A stretch of DNA of 64,000 nt, from contig NZ_MNAN01000032.1 in NCBI RefSeq assembly GCF_001854475.1, forward strand, positions 62,001 through 126,000, given 5' to 3'. The stretch comes from Pseudoalteromonas byunsanensis (GTDB taxonomy: Bacteria; Pseudomonadota; Gammaproteobacteria; Enterobacterales; Alteromonadaceae). The notes beneath the pieces were generated by a model. It was not told the origin of the DNA. It did no database searches and saw only the letters and a program-made list of their open reading frames with translations. Made by a program: the position numbers and the translations under genes. Of this stretch, positions 36,660-45,236 are shown piece after piece. Position 1 is the stretch's first letter. Each line of letters opens with the position of its first letter.

Positions 36660-36673
36660 TGCATACGTATTCA
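36660..36673. promoter_or_regulatory. Maltodextrin regulon operator candidate, copy 1
   Basis: TGCATACGTATTCA is a near-perfect palindrome with a central ACGT; 79 bases upstream of the GH13 lipoprotein start. The same 14-mer stands at the TonB receptor promoter. Confidence 0.75.
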
Positions 36674-36690
36674 GGGCAAGGATTCATAAC

Positions 36691-38547
36691 CTAGTCATGC
36701 TTTAGCAGTAGCACTTTTGAGCCCATTTTAGGTATTTCCATACTTTCCGACACATTAGTCTTCACATTATTCAGTAAATCTTGCGCTGTTTTTACGCCTT
36801 GAAGTACTTCTTGATAACGCGTCATGTTGATGGTTGTTGACGTTTGGTTCTTATTAAGTAACACCAATATACTGTGTGATTTATCGCGTCGAATGTAGCT
36901 GTATACTCCATCATAGGGACTAAAGTGCACCAGTTCGCCGTCGCTCAATGCGGAGTATTTTTTCCTTAACTGAGCCAAGGTGCGCACATGTCGTTGCATT
37001 GCGTGTTGCTCTTTGCTCAGTCCTGTTCCTGATACCGCATCTTGCTTGTGGCCTTCGAACCCGCCAGGGAAATCAATTCTAATATCGCCATGATCATGTG
37101 AGCCGGTGTTATCAAGTAAAACCTCACTACCATAGTAAATTTGTGGAATCCCCCGAGTCGTTAACAATAGGGTCATGGCCAATTGTGTTTTTTCTACGTC
37201 TTGACCCAACTCAGTAAATATTCTGCTCATGTCATGATTGTCTAAAAATATCAGTAAATTATTGGTGTCAGGATACAGAAAATCATTGGCAATGGATTGA
37301 TATACTCTCACCCATCCGGTGTTCCAACTTTCCTCTTCATTCAGAGCCTTGACGAGCGCTTCTTGTAGCGAAAAATCCATCACACTCGGCAAGTACGATA
37401 TGTAGCCATCCTGATTCACCTTGCCACGTTGCCAGTATGAAACGGTCGCGGGATTAGTGCTCCACTCTTCACCGACAATATTGAAATTGGGATATTCATT
37501 CATTACACGTTCGGTCCACTTGGCAAGAAATGCTTTATCTGAATAAGAGTAAGTATCCACGCGAATTCCGCTTAAGTTGGCATATTCCACCCACCAAATA
37601 GCATTTTGGATCAGATAGGTCGCCAAAAGTGGCTGACGCTGATTAAGATCTGGCATGGTGGGAACAAACCAGCCATCATTAAATTGCTTCTTATCAAACT
37701 CACTAGCATGAGGGTCTTGAATGGTTTGTCTGGCATGGCTCGTGCCACTGAATTCACCACCAAAGTTAAGCCAATCTCGTGTTGGTTTATCCTTAACCCA
37801 CCAATGATTTAAGCCGCTGTGATTGAGCACCATATCCATGATCACACCAATCCCTCGACTAGCCGCAGCTTGTGTAAACATACGATATTGCTCATTGCTC
37901 CCCATGCGAGGGTCGATTTTATAAAAATCAGTCATTGCGTAACCATGGTATGAATATTCACTCATGTTATTTTCACGCACTGGAGTCAACCACAACTGTG
38001 TGAATCCCATGTCTTTAATGTAATCCAGGCGTGCAATGATCCCTTGCAAATCGCCCCCATGACGTCCGCCTTTAAAATCGGGCCGAGCCTGTTCATACAG
38101 CCCTTTAACACTATCATTATCGGGATTGCCATTTGCGAACCTATCAGGATTGATGAGGTAGATTATGTCTTTAGTAGAAAACCCTTGACGCGCGGCGCTT
38201 TGGGGGTGGCGGGTGAGAAGTGGGTAGCTAAGCACATCTGTTGCGTGCTGATAACTTACATCAAATTGCAATTCACCTGCTTGCGCACTTTCATCGATGT
38301 GTAAATTAATAAAGACGTAGTTATCGCTGTCACCACGCTCTACTCCTAACAGCTTTACCCCTTCATAAGGGCGTAGGCTGACCTTGGCATTGGCGACGTT
38401 GGCCTGACGAATCATAATTTGCAAATCTGGGTGATGCATACCCACCCACCAATTTTGTGGTTCAACTTGGTAGGCTTTTAGTGCTTCATGACGCATTAGG
38501 CTGCACGCTACGAACAAGAAATATAAAACTGCTAGATGAACTTTCAT
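36691..38547 (-). CDS. GH13 neopullulanase/cyclomaltodextrinase-like enzyme
   Basis: The 618-residue protein has a hydrophobic N-terminus (signal), an N-terminal CBM34-like beta domain (about 25-130, YQVEPQNWWVGMHHPDLQIMI), then a GH13 barrel with DMVLNHSG, GIRVDTYSYSD, NIVGEEWST and FLDNHDMSRIF supplying nucleophile Asp, acid Glu and stabiliser Asp, and a C-terminal domain. The fusion is typical of cyclomaltodextrinase, neopullulanase and SusA proteins that cut cyclic or branched dextrins in the periplasm. It lies 3 bases from the halogenase-like gene. Confidence 0.92.
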   Translation of the reverse strand: MKVHLAVLYFLFVACSLMRHEALKAYQVEPQNWWVGMHHPDLQIMIRQANVANAKVSLRPYEGVKLLGVERGDSDNYVFINLHIDESAQAGELQFDVSYQHATDVLSYPLLTRHPQSAARQGFSTKDIIYLINPDRFANGNPDNDSVKGLYEQARPDFKGGRHGGDLQGIIARLDYIKDMGFTQLWLTPVRENNMSEYSYHGYAMTDFYKIDPRMGSNEQYRMFTQAAASRGIGVIMDMVLNHSGLNHWWVKDKPTRDWLNFGGEFSGTSHARQTIQDPHASEFDKKQFNDGWFVPTMPDLNQRQPLLATYLIQNAIWWVEYANLSGIRVDTYSYSDKAFLAKWTERVMNEYPNFNIVGEEWSTNPATVSYWQRGKVNQDGYISYLPSVMDFSLQEALVKALNEEESWNTGWVRVYQSIANDFLYPDTNNLLIFLDNHDMSRIFTELGQDVEKTQLAMTLLLTTRGIPQIYYGSEVLLDNTGSHDHGDIRIDFPGGFEGHKQDAVSGTGLSKEQHAMQRHVRTLAQLRKKYSALSDGELVHFSPYDGVYSYIRRDKSHSILVLLNKNQTSTTINMTRYQEVLQGVKTAQDLLNNVKTNVSESMEIPKMGSKVLLLKHD

Positions 38548-38550
38548 AGA

Positions 38551-40044
38551 TTAATTATCCGCCAAAAATTGCTTGTGTGTTGGCATGGCAGCCACGGTTT
38601 GCTCGATTAGGGTTCTGAGACTAGTGAATAACTCTTGTCTTTGTTGATCCGACAACGCATGTAATAACGGATGTAACTGCTTTGGCTTTAGCCCTTGACC
38701 AATAAACACTTGTTGCCAAGCTACTTCGGCGAATAATTCGTCATCTTCACGAAGTAACTTACCCGTTTCTTTGAACAGAGTTATTTTTTGTTTTAAGCTG
38801 GCGGGGATCTCCATATCTTGGCATTGACGCCAAAAATCTGAATCATTACGATCATTGAGCTTGTAATGCAAAATGATAAAGTCACGAATACGTTCAAATT
38901 CAGTTTTCGACTGTTGGTTATACAAGGCTACCTGACAGGCCTCGATGCCATTATGAGGAAACAACTTAACTAAACGTACAATGGCAGTTTGAATTAGGTG
39001 AATACTGGTTGATTCAAGGGGCTCCAAAAAGCCACTTGATAAGCCTATCGCCACAACATTTTTATGCCATGGCGTAATTCGTCGCCCAGTTCTAAAACGA
39101 ATTAACTTAGGTTCAGCTAAAGCTTTACCTGGTAAATTACTAAGCAGCTTTTCTTTGGCTTGCTCGTCGCTCATATGCTTACTGGCGTAGACTAATCCGT
39201 TGCCAACTCGATGTTGTAGGGGAATTTGCCACTGCCAGCCAGCTTCATGGGCAATAGAGCGAGTATAAGGCGCAATCTCCGTGTTTGCGTGCTCACAAGG
39301 AACCGCCAAAGCACTATCACAAGGTAGCCAATGCGACCAGTCTTCAAACCCGCTGTTAAGGGCTTTATCTATCAACAGAGCGTGCATCCCCGTACAATCA
39401 ATAAATAAATCGCCCTGTACCTGCTGACCATTGACCAACTTAAGCGCTGCAATGTTACCCGAAACTTCATCTTTAATTACTTGCTCAACTGTACCTTGAA
39501 TATGACATACGCCCATTTTTTGCGCATGTGAAGCCAAGAAATTAGCGTATAAACCAGCGTCAAAGTGATATGCGTAAGAGGTTCCCGGTAGTTTGGTGCC
39601 CGGTATCGTATTGAGCTTGGAAAATTTATGATGTTTTGCAGCTTGGTAATTTAAAGAGTAATCCCAAAAGTCTCCACCAATGCCTTGGTGTTGAGCATAC
39701 AGCCAATGATTGTGAAATTCACAAAATGGAAAGTCTTTGCCGATAGCCCCAAAAGCGTGCATATAGCTGCTATCTTTTGTGCCCCAACCTTCAAATTGAA
39801 TGCCAAGCTTAATGGTCGCTTTTGTCGCTTTCATAAACTCGGCTTCGTTGATACCCAGCGCGCTGTTGAAAGGCTGTAAAGGTGGAATGGTCGCTTCACC
39901 AACACCAACTGTGCTTATGTCCGCTGACTCTAACACGGTTATATTGATGAGCTTCCCCATCACTTTGGCTAAAAAAGATGCACTTAACCAACCCGCGGTT
40001 CCCCCTCCAACAACGACAACATTTTTAATCTGCTGAGTAGACAT
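38551..40044 (-). CDS. Flavin-dependent tryptophan-halogenase family protein
   Basis: The 497-residue protein belongs to PF04820. It has the FAD motif VVGGGTAGWLSASFLAKVMG, the halogenase signature WQWQIP (WxWxIP) near residue 265, the Lys of TIKLGIQFEGW that aligns with the catalytic lysine and the Glu of SGFLEPLESTSIHL. Family knowledge: such proteins can halogenate indoles with reduced flavin, and paralogues occur next to TonB receptors in sugar clusters with unknown purpose. Here it is between a TonB receptor and a GH13 gene, 3 bases from the latter. No flavin reductase gene is near. Confidence 0.92.
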   Translation of the reverse strand: MSTQQIKNVVVVGGGTAGWLSASFLAKVMGKLINITVLESADISTVGVGEATIPPLQPFNSALGINEAEFMKATKATIKLGIQFEGWGTKDSSYMHAFGAIGKDFPFCEFHNHWLYAQHQGIGGDFWDYSLNYQAAKHHKFSKLNTIPGTKLPGTSYAYHFDAGLYANFLASHAQKMGVCHIQGTVEQVIKDEVSGNIAALKLVNGQQVQGDLFIDCTGMHALLIDKALNSGFEDWSHWLPCDSALAVPCEHANTEIAPYTRSIAHEAGWQWQIPLQHRVGNGLVYASKHMSDEQAKEKLLSNLPGKALAEPKLIRFRTGRRITPWHKNVVAIGLSSGFLEPLESTSIHLIQTAIVRLVKLFPHNGIEACQVALYNQQSKTEFERIRDFIILHYKLNDRNDSDFWRQCQDMEIPASLKQKITLFKETGKLLREDDELFAEVAWQQVFIGQGLKPKQLHPLLHALSDQQRQELFTSLRTLIEQTVAAMPTHKQFLADN

Positions 40045-40070
40045 AAAACAACCTCACCTTAGCTTGAAAC

Positions 40071-40102
40071 AAAAAAGCCCTTGTGATTAAGACAAGGGCT
40101 TT
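40071..40102 (-). terminator. Terminator/attenuator between the TonB receptor and halogenase genes
   Basis: AAGCCCTTGT and ACAAGGGCTT form a perfect 10-bp stem with a 7-base loop; on the minus strand a U-run follows. Lying between two co-oriented genes, it may let through part of the transcripts so that receptor exceeds enzyme. Confidence 0.85.
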
Positions 40103-40123
40103 GCTTTATTCGCGTGTCAGCGA

Positions 40124-42946
40124 TTAAAACTTATAACTTAAACCTAGCATGTAAGTGCGACCATAATCTTGGTAGTCACGTACTTGCAGGGCATTATCAC
40201 CAGAAAGCGCAGTAAACGGCTCTTCTGTGATGTTTTGAATTTGGAAGCTTACCGACAAACCATCTAGTTGCTCAAAGCCACCTTCACCAAAATCATACCC
40301 GAACTGTGCGTCCCAAATGGTTTCGCCTAAAATATCAACTTGGACAGTTTTAAACCCTAGGCCGTATACATCACCTTTAAACTCACTACGCTTACGCATA
40401 CTTGTACGAGCTTGGAAACCGTAGTTCTCGTAATAGAATGTTAAACTTTGAATACTGTCAGACAAGCCTGGTAGTTCGTACTCATTGCCGTTAGGGTCAT
40501 TGATATCTGACTTAACCCCTGTATGGCTGGCAATAATACCAAAACCTTCAAGGCTATCGTGGAAGATATTAAACGGTAATGCAACCGATAGTTCATAGCC
40601 CCAAAGATCACCACCACCGCCATTGACTTTACCTTTACCTGAACCTCCAGCATTGGGTGGAACTTCACCAGATACAGGGTCAACAACACCAGTCATATCA
40701 ATTTCATATGTTCCGTCAAAGATCCATTCTTTTAGTTCTTTATGGAACAACGCAACGGAGAAATAACCTTCGGCACTGAAGTAGTTTTCATACGTCAAGT
40801 CAAAACCAATTGCTTCTTTTGGTTCAAGCGTTGGGTTACCACCTGATACTTCCCAGTTATTGCCATTCTCATCAGGGCGCTGGTTGTATTTAGCACTGAT
40901 AGACGCATTCATCTCATCAAGACGAGGGCGAGAAATTGTTTTCGCAGCACCAAAGCGTACCGTTTGCATTTCGTCAAGCGCAACGGATAAGTTCAAGCTT
41001 GGTAATAAATGTGAGTAATCATGCTCAACGTGAGTTGGTGTAGTAACCACTTTGCCACCAACGGTGTTGAAAGCATTACCTTTACCAGTTTGTTCAGTTT
41101 TTACGTAGCGTAAACCCGCATTACCTGTCACAGGGAAGCCTGCGATTTCAGCATTGATATTTGCTTGTACAAAGGCTGCCGTCACCTGCTCTTCTACCTT
41201 CCATGACATAGTAGCATGGCTTGGATTAGTAAGGCTTTCTGCCAATAAATCAAACTGCCCATCAGCAACCATTGCACGTGAATCATATGCAATCATGTCA
41301 CCCATGCCGATAAAGTCTAAGTTTGCACTACCTAGTCGATATTGCTCTGGAACAGTTAACATACCTGGGTTATCTGGGTATGAGAAATCCGCTACTGTCA
41401 TAAAGTAACCTTCTGACATTTTAGACTTCTCTCGGTCGCGGTACGACAAACCAAACTCAACACTACTGACAAATTCATTATCTAGCGCTTGCTTTGCTGC
41501 AAATTTCAAGGCATTTAGTTCGTCTTCAATGGTCGGCGCGTTAATGAAACCATCCTGTAGCTGGTTTTCATATGGATGATATTCATAATCACCATCAGCA
41601 TTTTCTGAGCCAACAACACCATATTTTTCGTTAAGTGCTGAACTCCAGCCCCAAGATAATGGACCTCCAATTTTGATTAAGTCATAGTCGCTGTAATCTA
41701 ATTCATGGCTGAATTGTGCACCCGTGTTACCGCCAGAGAATGTATAGCCAAGGTTATCTGCTTCGCCTCGTTCATTACCACGTCCAGTACCTGAATAGCT
41801 CTCTAAGCTCCAAATTTTCTTTTCTACACTCGAGTGACTTGCGTCAAATTCCAGCGTTAAAGATTCATTCACGTTGTATTTTGTATTGAAGCCAAAAGCA
41901 CTTAATTCAGCTTCACGGTCTTCATAGTCATTACGTACTACAACGCGTTGACCTTCAGTAACAGCGCTAGTAACAAAACCACTTGCTGCATCAACTGTTG
42001 CTGATTGTCCAGAAATAGAGCCTTGGCCCCATGCAAATGGAATTTCAATCCCGCGTAAGATTTTTTCGTCTTTAAAGTCAACATATAAGGCATCGAAAAC
42101 CATAGATAGGTTATCGCTAGGGGCCGCTTCAAATACGAACATCACAGAGTCACGCTCAAGCGTTGATGAGCGAACAAATGGCTTAGCACCACCTAAGATT
42201 GAGTATTGCTTACCATCGGCTTCAAATTCTGGGTAACCCCATGCATTCCAGCGTTTCTCCTGGTTTGGCGAAGTCATGGTTGTTAATGCCAGTGCCACAC
42301 CAATTGTGTCATCGGCAAACTTGTCTACATAAGAGAAAGTACCACGCAAGCCTGCATCTTCACCATCTGGGTTCAGCTTATCAAAGCTGGTTTTTTCATA
42401 CATGGTATTTAGTTGGAAAACACGCTCATCAACACTCAATGGTTTAATAGTTTGCATGTCGATAACACCGGCAATACCTTCCGCTTCTAGATTTGCACTG
42501 GGTGTTTTATAAACAGTAACGCCGCTCATTACCTCTGAAGGGTATAAGTCAAACTCAACGCCACGGTTGTCAGAGATAGAAACTTGTTCGCGACCATTAA
42601 AGGTTGTAGCACTCTCATCTTCACCGAAACCACGTACACTTACTTTGCTGGCACGGCCATCAAGACGCTGTGCTGTTAACCCTGGTAAACGAGCGATTGA
42701 CTCAGCGATTGAAGAATCAGGTAATTTACCTATGTCTTCCGCAGAAATTGATTCAACGACTTCAGAAGAAAAGCGCTTCGTGTTGATTGATTCAACAACG
42801 CTGGCACGAAAACCTTTCACTTCTATCACTTCTACTTTTTGATCTTCTTGTGCTTTTGCAGTTTCTTCAGCTGCATACGCAGAATGTGAAACAACACCTG
42901 CACTAATCAGTGCCAGTGTAAACATACTTGGTTTGAACATAGACAT
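40124..42946 (-). CDS. TonB-dependent receptor (maltodextrin uptake)
   Basis: The 940-residue outer-membrane protein has a signal peptide (ends around SHSAYA), a TonB box-like region (VEVIEVKGFRAS), a plug domain (about 45-160, VESISAEDIGKLPDSSIAESIARLPG) and a 22-strand barrel that ends in LGLSYKF with C-terminal Phe. This is the type found in maltodextrin and other glycan clusters of Alteromonadales. Uptake of maltooligosaccharides is inferred from the surrounding GH13/GH15 and MFS genes. A possible operator is at 43087-43100, 141 bases before the start. Confidence 0.94.
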   Translation of the reverse strand: MSMFKPSMFTLALISAGVVSHSAYAAEETAKAQEDQKVEVIEVKGFRASVVESINTKRFSSEVVESISAEDIGKLPDSSIAESIARLPGLTAQRLDGRASKVSVRGFGEDESATTFNGREQVSISDNRGVEFDLYPSEVMSGVTVYKTPSANLEAEGIAGVIDMQTIKPLSVDERVFQLNTMYEKTSFDKLNPDGEDAGLRGTFSYVDKFADDTIGVALALTTMTSPNQEKRWNAWGYPEFEADGKQYSILGGAKPFVRSSTLERDSVMFVFEAAPSDNLSMVFDALYVDFKDEKILRGIEIPFAWGQGSISGQSATVDAASGFVTSAVTEGQRVVVRNDYEDREAELSAFGFNTKYNVNESLTLEFDASHSSVEKKIWSLESYSGTGRGNERGEADNLGYTFSGGNTGAQFSHELDYSDYDLIKIGGPLSWGWSSALNEKYGVVGSENADGDYEYHPYENQLQDGFINAPTIEDELNALKFAAKQALDNEFVSSVEFGLSYRDREKSKMSEGYFMTVADFSYPDNPGMLTVPEQYRLGSANLDFIGMGDMIAYDSRAMVADGQFDLLAESLTNPSHATMSWKVEEQVTAAFVQANINAEIAGFPVTGNAGLRYVKTEQTGKGNAFNTVGGKVVTTPTHVEHDYSHLLPSLNLSVALDEMQTVRFGAAKTISRPRLDEMNASISAKYNQRPDENGNNWEVSGGNPTLEPKEAIGFDLTYENYFSAEGYFSVALFHKELKEWIFDGTYEIDMTGVVDPVSGEVPPNAGGSGKGKVNGGGGDLWGYELSVALPFNIFHDSLEGFGIIASHTGVKSDINDPNGNEYELPGLSDSIQSLTFYYENYGFQARTSMRKRSEFKGDVYGLGFKTVQVDILGETIWDAQFGYDFGEGGFEQLDGLSVSFQIQNITEEPFTALSGDNALQVRDYQDYGRTYMLGLSYKF

Positions 42947-43086
42947 AGTGTTTTATCCCAATTACCCAATTTATACCGAAACATCTTTTTCTTATCTGCT
43001 TGCTTGGATAACAAGCGCATTGATGTCCAGCTACTTTTGTTGTCAGGATGCATATTAGCGCTGAGCCAATTTTATAAACAACTTTA

Positions 43087-43100
43087 TGCATACGTATTCA
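43087..43100. promoter_or_regulatory. Maltodextrin regulon operator candidate, copy 2
   Basis: TGCATACGTATTCA is identical over 14 bases to the copy at 36660. It lies on the TonB receptor side of the divergent region. Confidence 0.75.
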
Positions 43101-43465
43101 AACTATAGCTAACTTCACTGGGTTTACATTTATTTCACACAAAACCAGGATAACACTCTGTTTTAAAAGAAATTAATATATTTGAAAAGTGAAATTTCTG
43201 ATCACAAATATATAGCGGATTTTTGCTGCAAACTTAACCTGATTTCTTTTTTATGTCACAAAAAAGTAATAGCATTAGCACCTCACATCTGTTGATCTTT
43301 TTACAATGATAAATTGGTCTTACCATTCACATCACCCTTGCCATGAAGAATATTAGGGCCAAATAGCTTCCCTCCCCAGACAAGGCACAATTGGTAAACT
43401 TTTCTTACAAAAACAACATTAGCTTTTCCCCGTTTTATTTTTGCCTCCAATTTCGGTATTTACGA

Positions 43466-43479
43466 TGCATACGTATGCA
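43466..43479. promoter_or_regulatory. Maltodextrin regulon operator candidate, copy 3
   Basis: TGCATACGTATGCA is a perfect 14-bp palindrome, one base from the other copies. It lies 120 bases before the alpha-glucosidase start. Confidence 0.78.
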
Positions 43480-43598
43480 ACCTTTTTACAGTATTTGGGC
43501 GATAACGTATGCTTTTTGCCATAAATGCCCCATGTTGGTTCGGTTTATATAACTTCCTTCATAAATGGCAGTATTGAGCAGAAACTTGGAGAATATAC

Positions 43599-45218
43599 AT
43601 GGCTCAACAGCAATGGTGGAAAGGTGCGGTTATCTATCAGATCTACCCTCGCAGTTTTCAAGATACAAATGGCGATGGTATTGGCGATTTGCCAGGGATC
43701 ATAAATCGATTAGATTATATAAAGTCACTTGGCGTTGATGCCATTTGGATTTCACCGTTCTTTAAGTCTCCCATGAAAGACTTTGGCTATGATATCAGTG
43801 ACTACCGCGATATCGACCCAATGTTTGGCAATCTAGATGATTTTGATACTTTAATAGCACAAGCACACCAACGTGACATTAAAATAATTATTGATCAGGT
43901 ACTTAGCCACACATCTAACGAACATCAATGGTTTGTCGAAAGCCGTGAAAATACCAGCAATGATAAAGCCGATTGGTATGTTTGGGCGGACGCCAAACCT
44001 GATGGTAGCGCTCCGAATAATTGGTTATCTATCTTTGGTGGTACAGCTTGGCAATGGGAACCAAGACGCTGTCAGTACTACTTACATAATTTTTTAACGG
44101 AACAACCGGATCTGAACTTTCACAACCCAGACGTACGCCAAGCAGTGCTAGATAATGTGGAGTTTTGGCTTAAAAAAGGCGTTGATGGCTTCCGTTTGGA
44201 TGCAATTAATTTCTGTTACCACGATGCACAATTACGCGATAACCCTGCTAAACCAAAGGAACTTCGCCAAGGTCGAGGATTTAGCGAAGATAACCCCTAC
44301 GCTTTCCAATATCACTATTACAACAACACTCAGCCGGAAAATTTGTCATTTATGCAAGAGATCCGCAGCTTGTTAAACCGCTATCCTGGTACAGTTAGCT
44401 TAGGTGAGATCTCATCAGAAGATTCGCTGCAAACCATGGCAGAATATACCGCCGATGGCGATAAGCTGCACATGGGTTACAGCTTTGAATTGCTCACAAA
44501 AGACTATAGCGCGCAATATATCCGCGAAACAGTTAGCACGTTAGAGTCCGTAATGACACAGGGTTGGCCATGCTGGGCATTCAGTAACCATGATGTTGAG
44601 CGAGTTGCAAGCCGCTGGAACTCAGCTGGTGATACCGACCCTAAACAAGTTAGTATGCTAACCGCATTACTTGGCTCACTGCGGGGCAGCGTTTGTATGT
44701 ATCAAGGTGAAGAGCTAGGGTTGGGTGAGGCGCAGGTTGCTTTTGAAGATCTTCAAGACCCATACGGCATTACTTTTTGGCCTAACTTTAAAGGTCGTGA
44801 CGGCTGTAGAACACCCATGCCATGGCGGATGGAGCAACCCCATGCAGGGTTTAGCACTCAAGCACCTTGGCTACCTGTTGAGCAGCAACATCAAGCACTT
44901 GCGGTTGACGTTCAGCAGCAGGCGGAAGACTCAGTTTTAAGGCGCTTTCAACATTTTATGGCATGGCGAAAAACGATGCCTGCCCTGCAATATGGTGATA
45001 TTGAGTTTATCGACACACCTGAACCGGTGTTAGCTTTTTATCGTCGCTATGAGCAACAGCGCATATTGTGCGTATTTAACCTAAGTGGCGAGTCACAAAC
45101 ACTCAAGCTAGAGGACAAAGTTAGCTCTGAACATACTGAGTTACAGCACCATAATTGTACGCTTAGCTCTGGCATTCTAAGCATGCCAAGCTATGGCTGC
45201 TACTTTGCAGCGGTGTGA
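43599..45218 (+). CDS. GH13 alpha-glucosidase
   Basis: The 539-residue protein has no signal peptide, so it acts in the cytoplasm on imported maltooligosaccharides. It starts AQQQWWKGAVIYQIYPRSF, typical of the GH13 alpha-glucosidase/oligo-1,6-glucosidase group. GH13 motifs are IIDQVLSHTS, DGFRLDAINF with the nucleophile Asp, SLGEISSED with the acid Glu and AFSNHDVERV. The C-terminal beta domain is short. A GGAG ribosome binding site precedes the ATG. Glucose produced here would be phosphorylated by glk. It is monocistronic, with the palindrome upstream. Confidence 0.94.
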   Translation: MAQQQWWKGAVIYQIYPRSFQDTNGDGIGDLPGIINRLDYIKSLGVDAIWISPFFKSPMKDFGYDISDYRDIDPMFGNLDDFDTLIAQAHQRDIKIIIDQVLSHTSNEHQWFVESRENTSNDKADWYVWADAKPDGSAPNNWLSIFGGTAWQWEPRRCQYYLHNFLTEQPDLNFHNPDVRQAVLDNVEFWLKKGVDGFRLDAINFCYHDAQLRDNPAKPKELRQGRGFSEDNPYAFQYHYYNNTQPENLSFMQEIRSLLNRYPGTVSLGEISSEDSLQTMAEYTADGDKLHMGYSFELLTKDYSAQYIRETVSTLESVMTQGWPCWAFSNHDVERVASRWNSAGDTDPKQVSMLTALLGSLRGSVCMYQGEELGLGEAQVAFEDLQDPYGITFWPNFKGRDGCRTPMPWRMEQPHAGFSTQAPWLPVEQQHQALAVDVQQQAEDSVLRRFQHFMAWRKTMPALQYGDIEFIDTPEPVLAFYRRYEQQRILCVFNLSGESQTLKLEDKVSSEHTELQHHNCTLSSGILSMPSYGCYFAAV

Positions 45219-45236
45219 TTGCATAAACCATAGCGG

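Larger units (their letters stand above)
42947..43598. promoter_or_regulatory. Divergent promoter region of TonB receptor and GH13 genes
   Basis: This 652-base region separates the TonB receptor (minus) and the alpha-glucosidase (plus). I see no gene in it. It holds two operator palindromes (43087-43100 and 43466-43479) and, from 43500, a half site with ACGTATGC. Confidence 0.7.

Noticed and set aside
43101..43465. CRP sites in the maltodextrin divergent region
   Set aside because: GTGA and TCAC half sites are seen, but their spacing is not the 6 bases of a CRP site.
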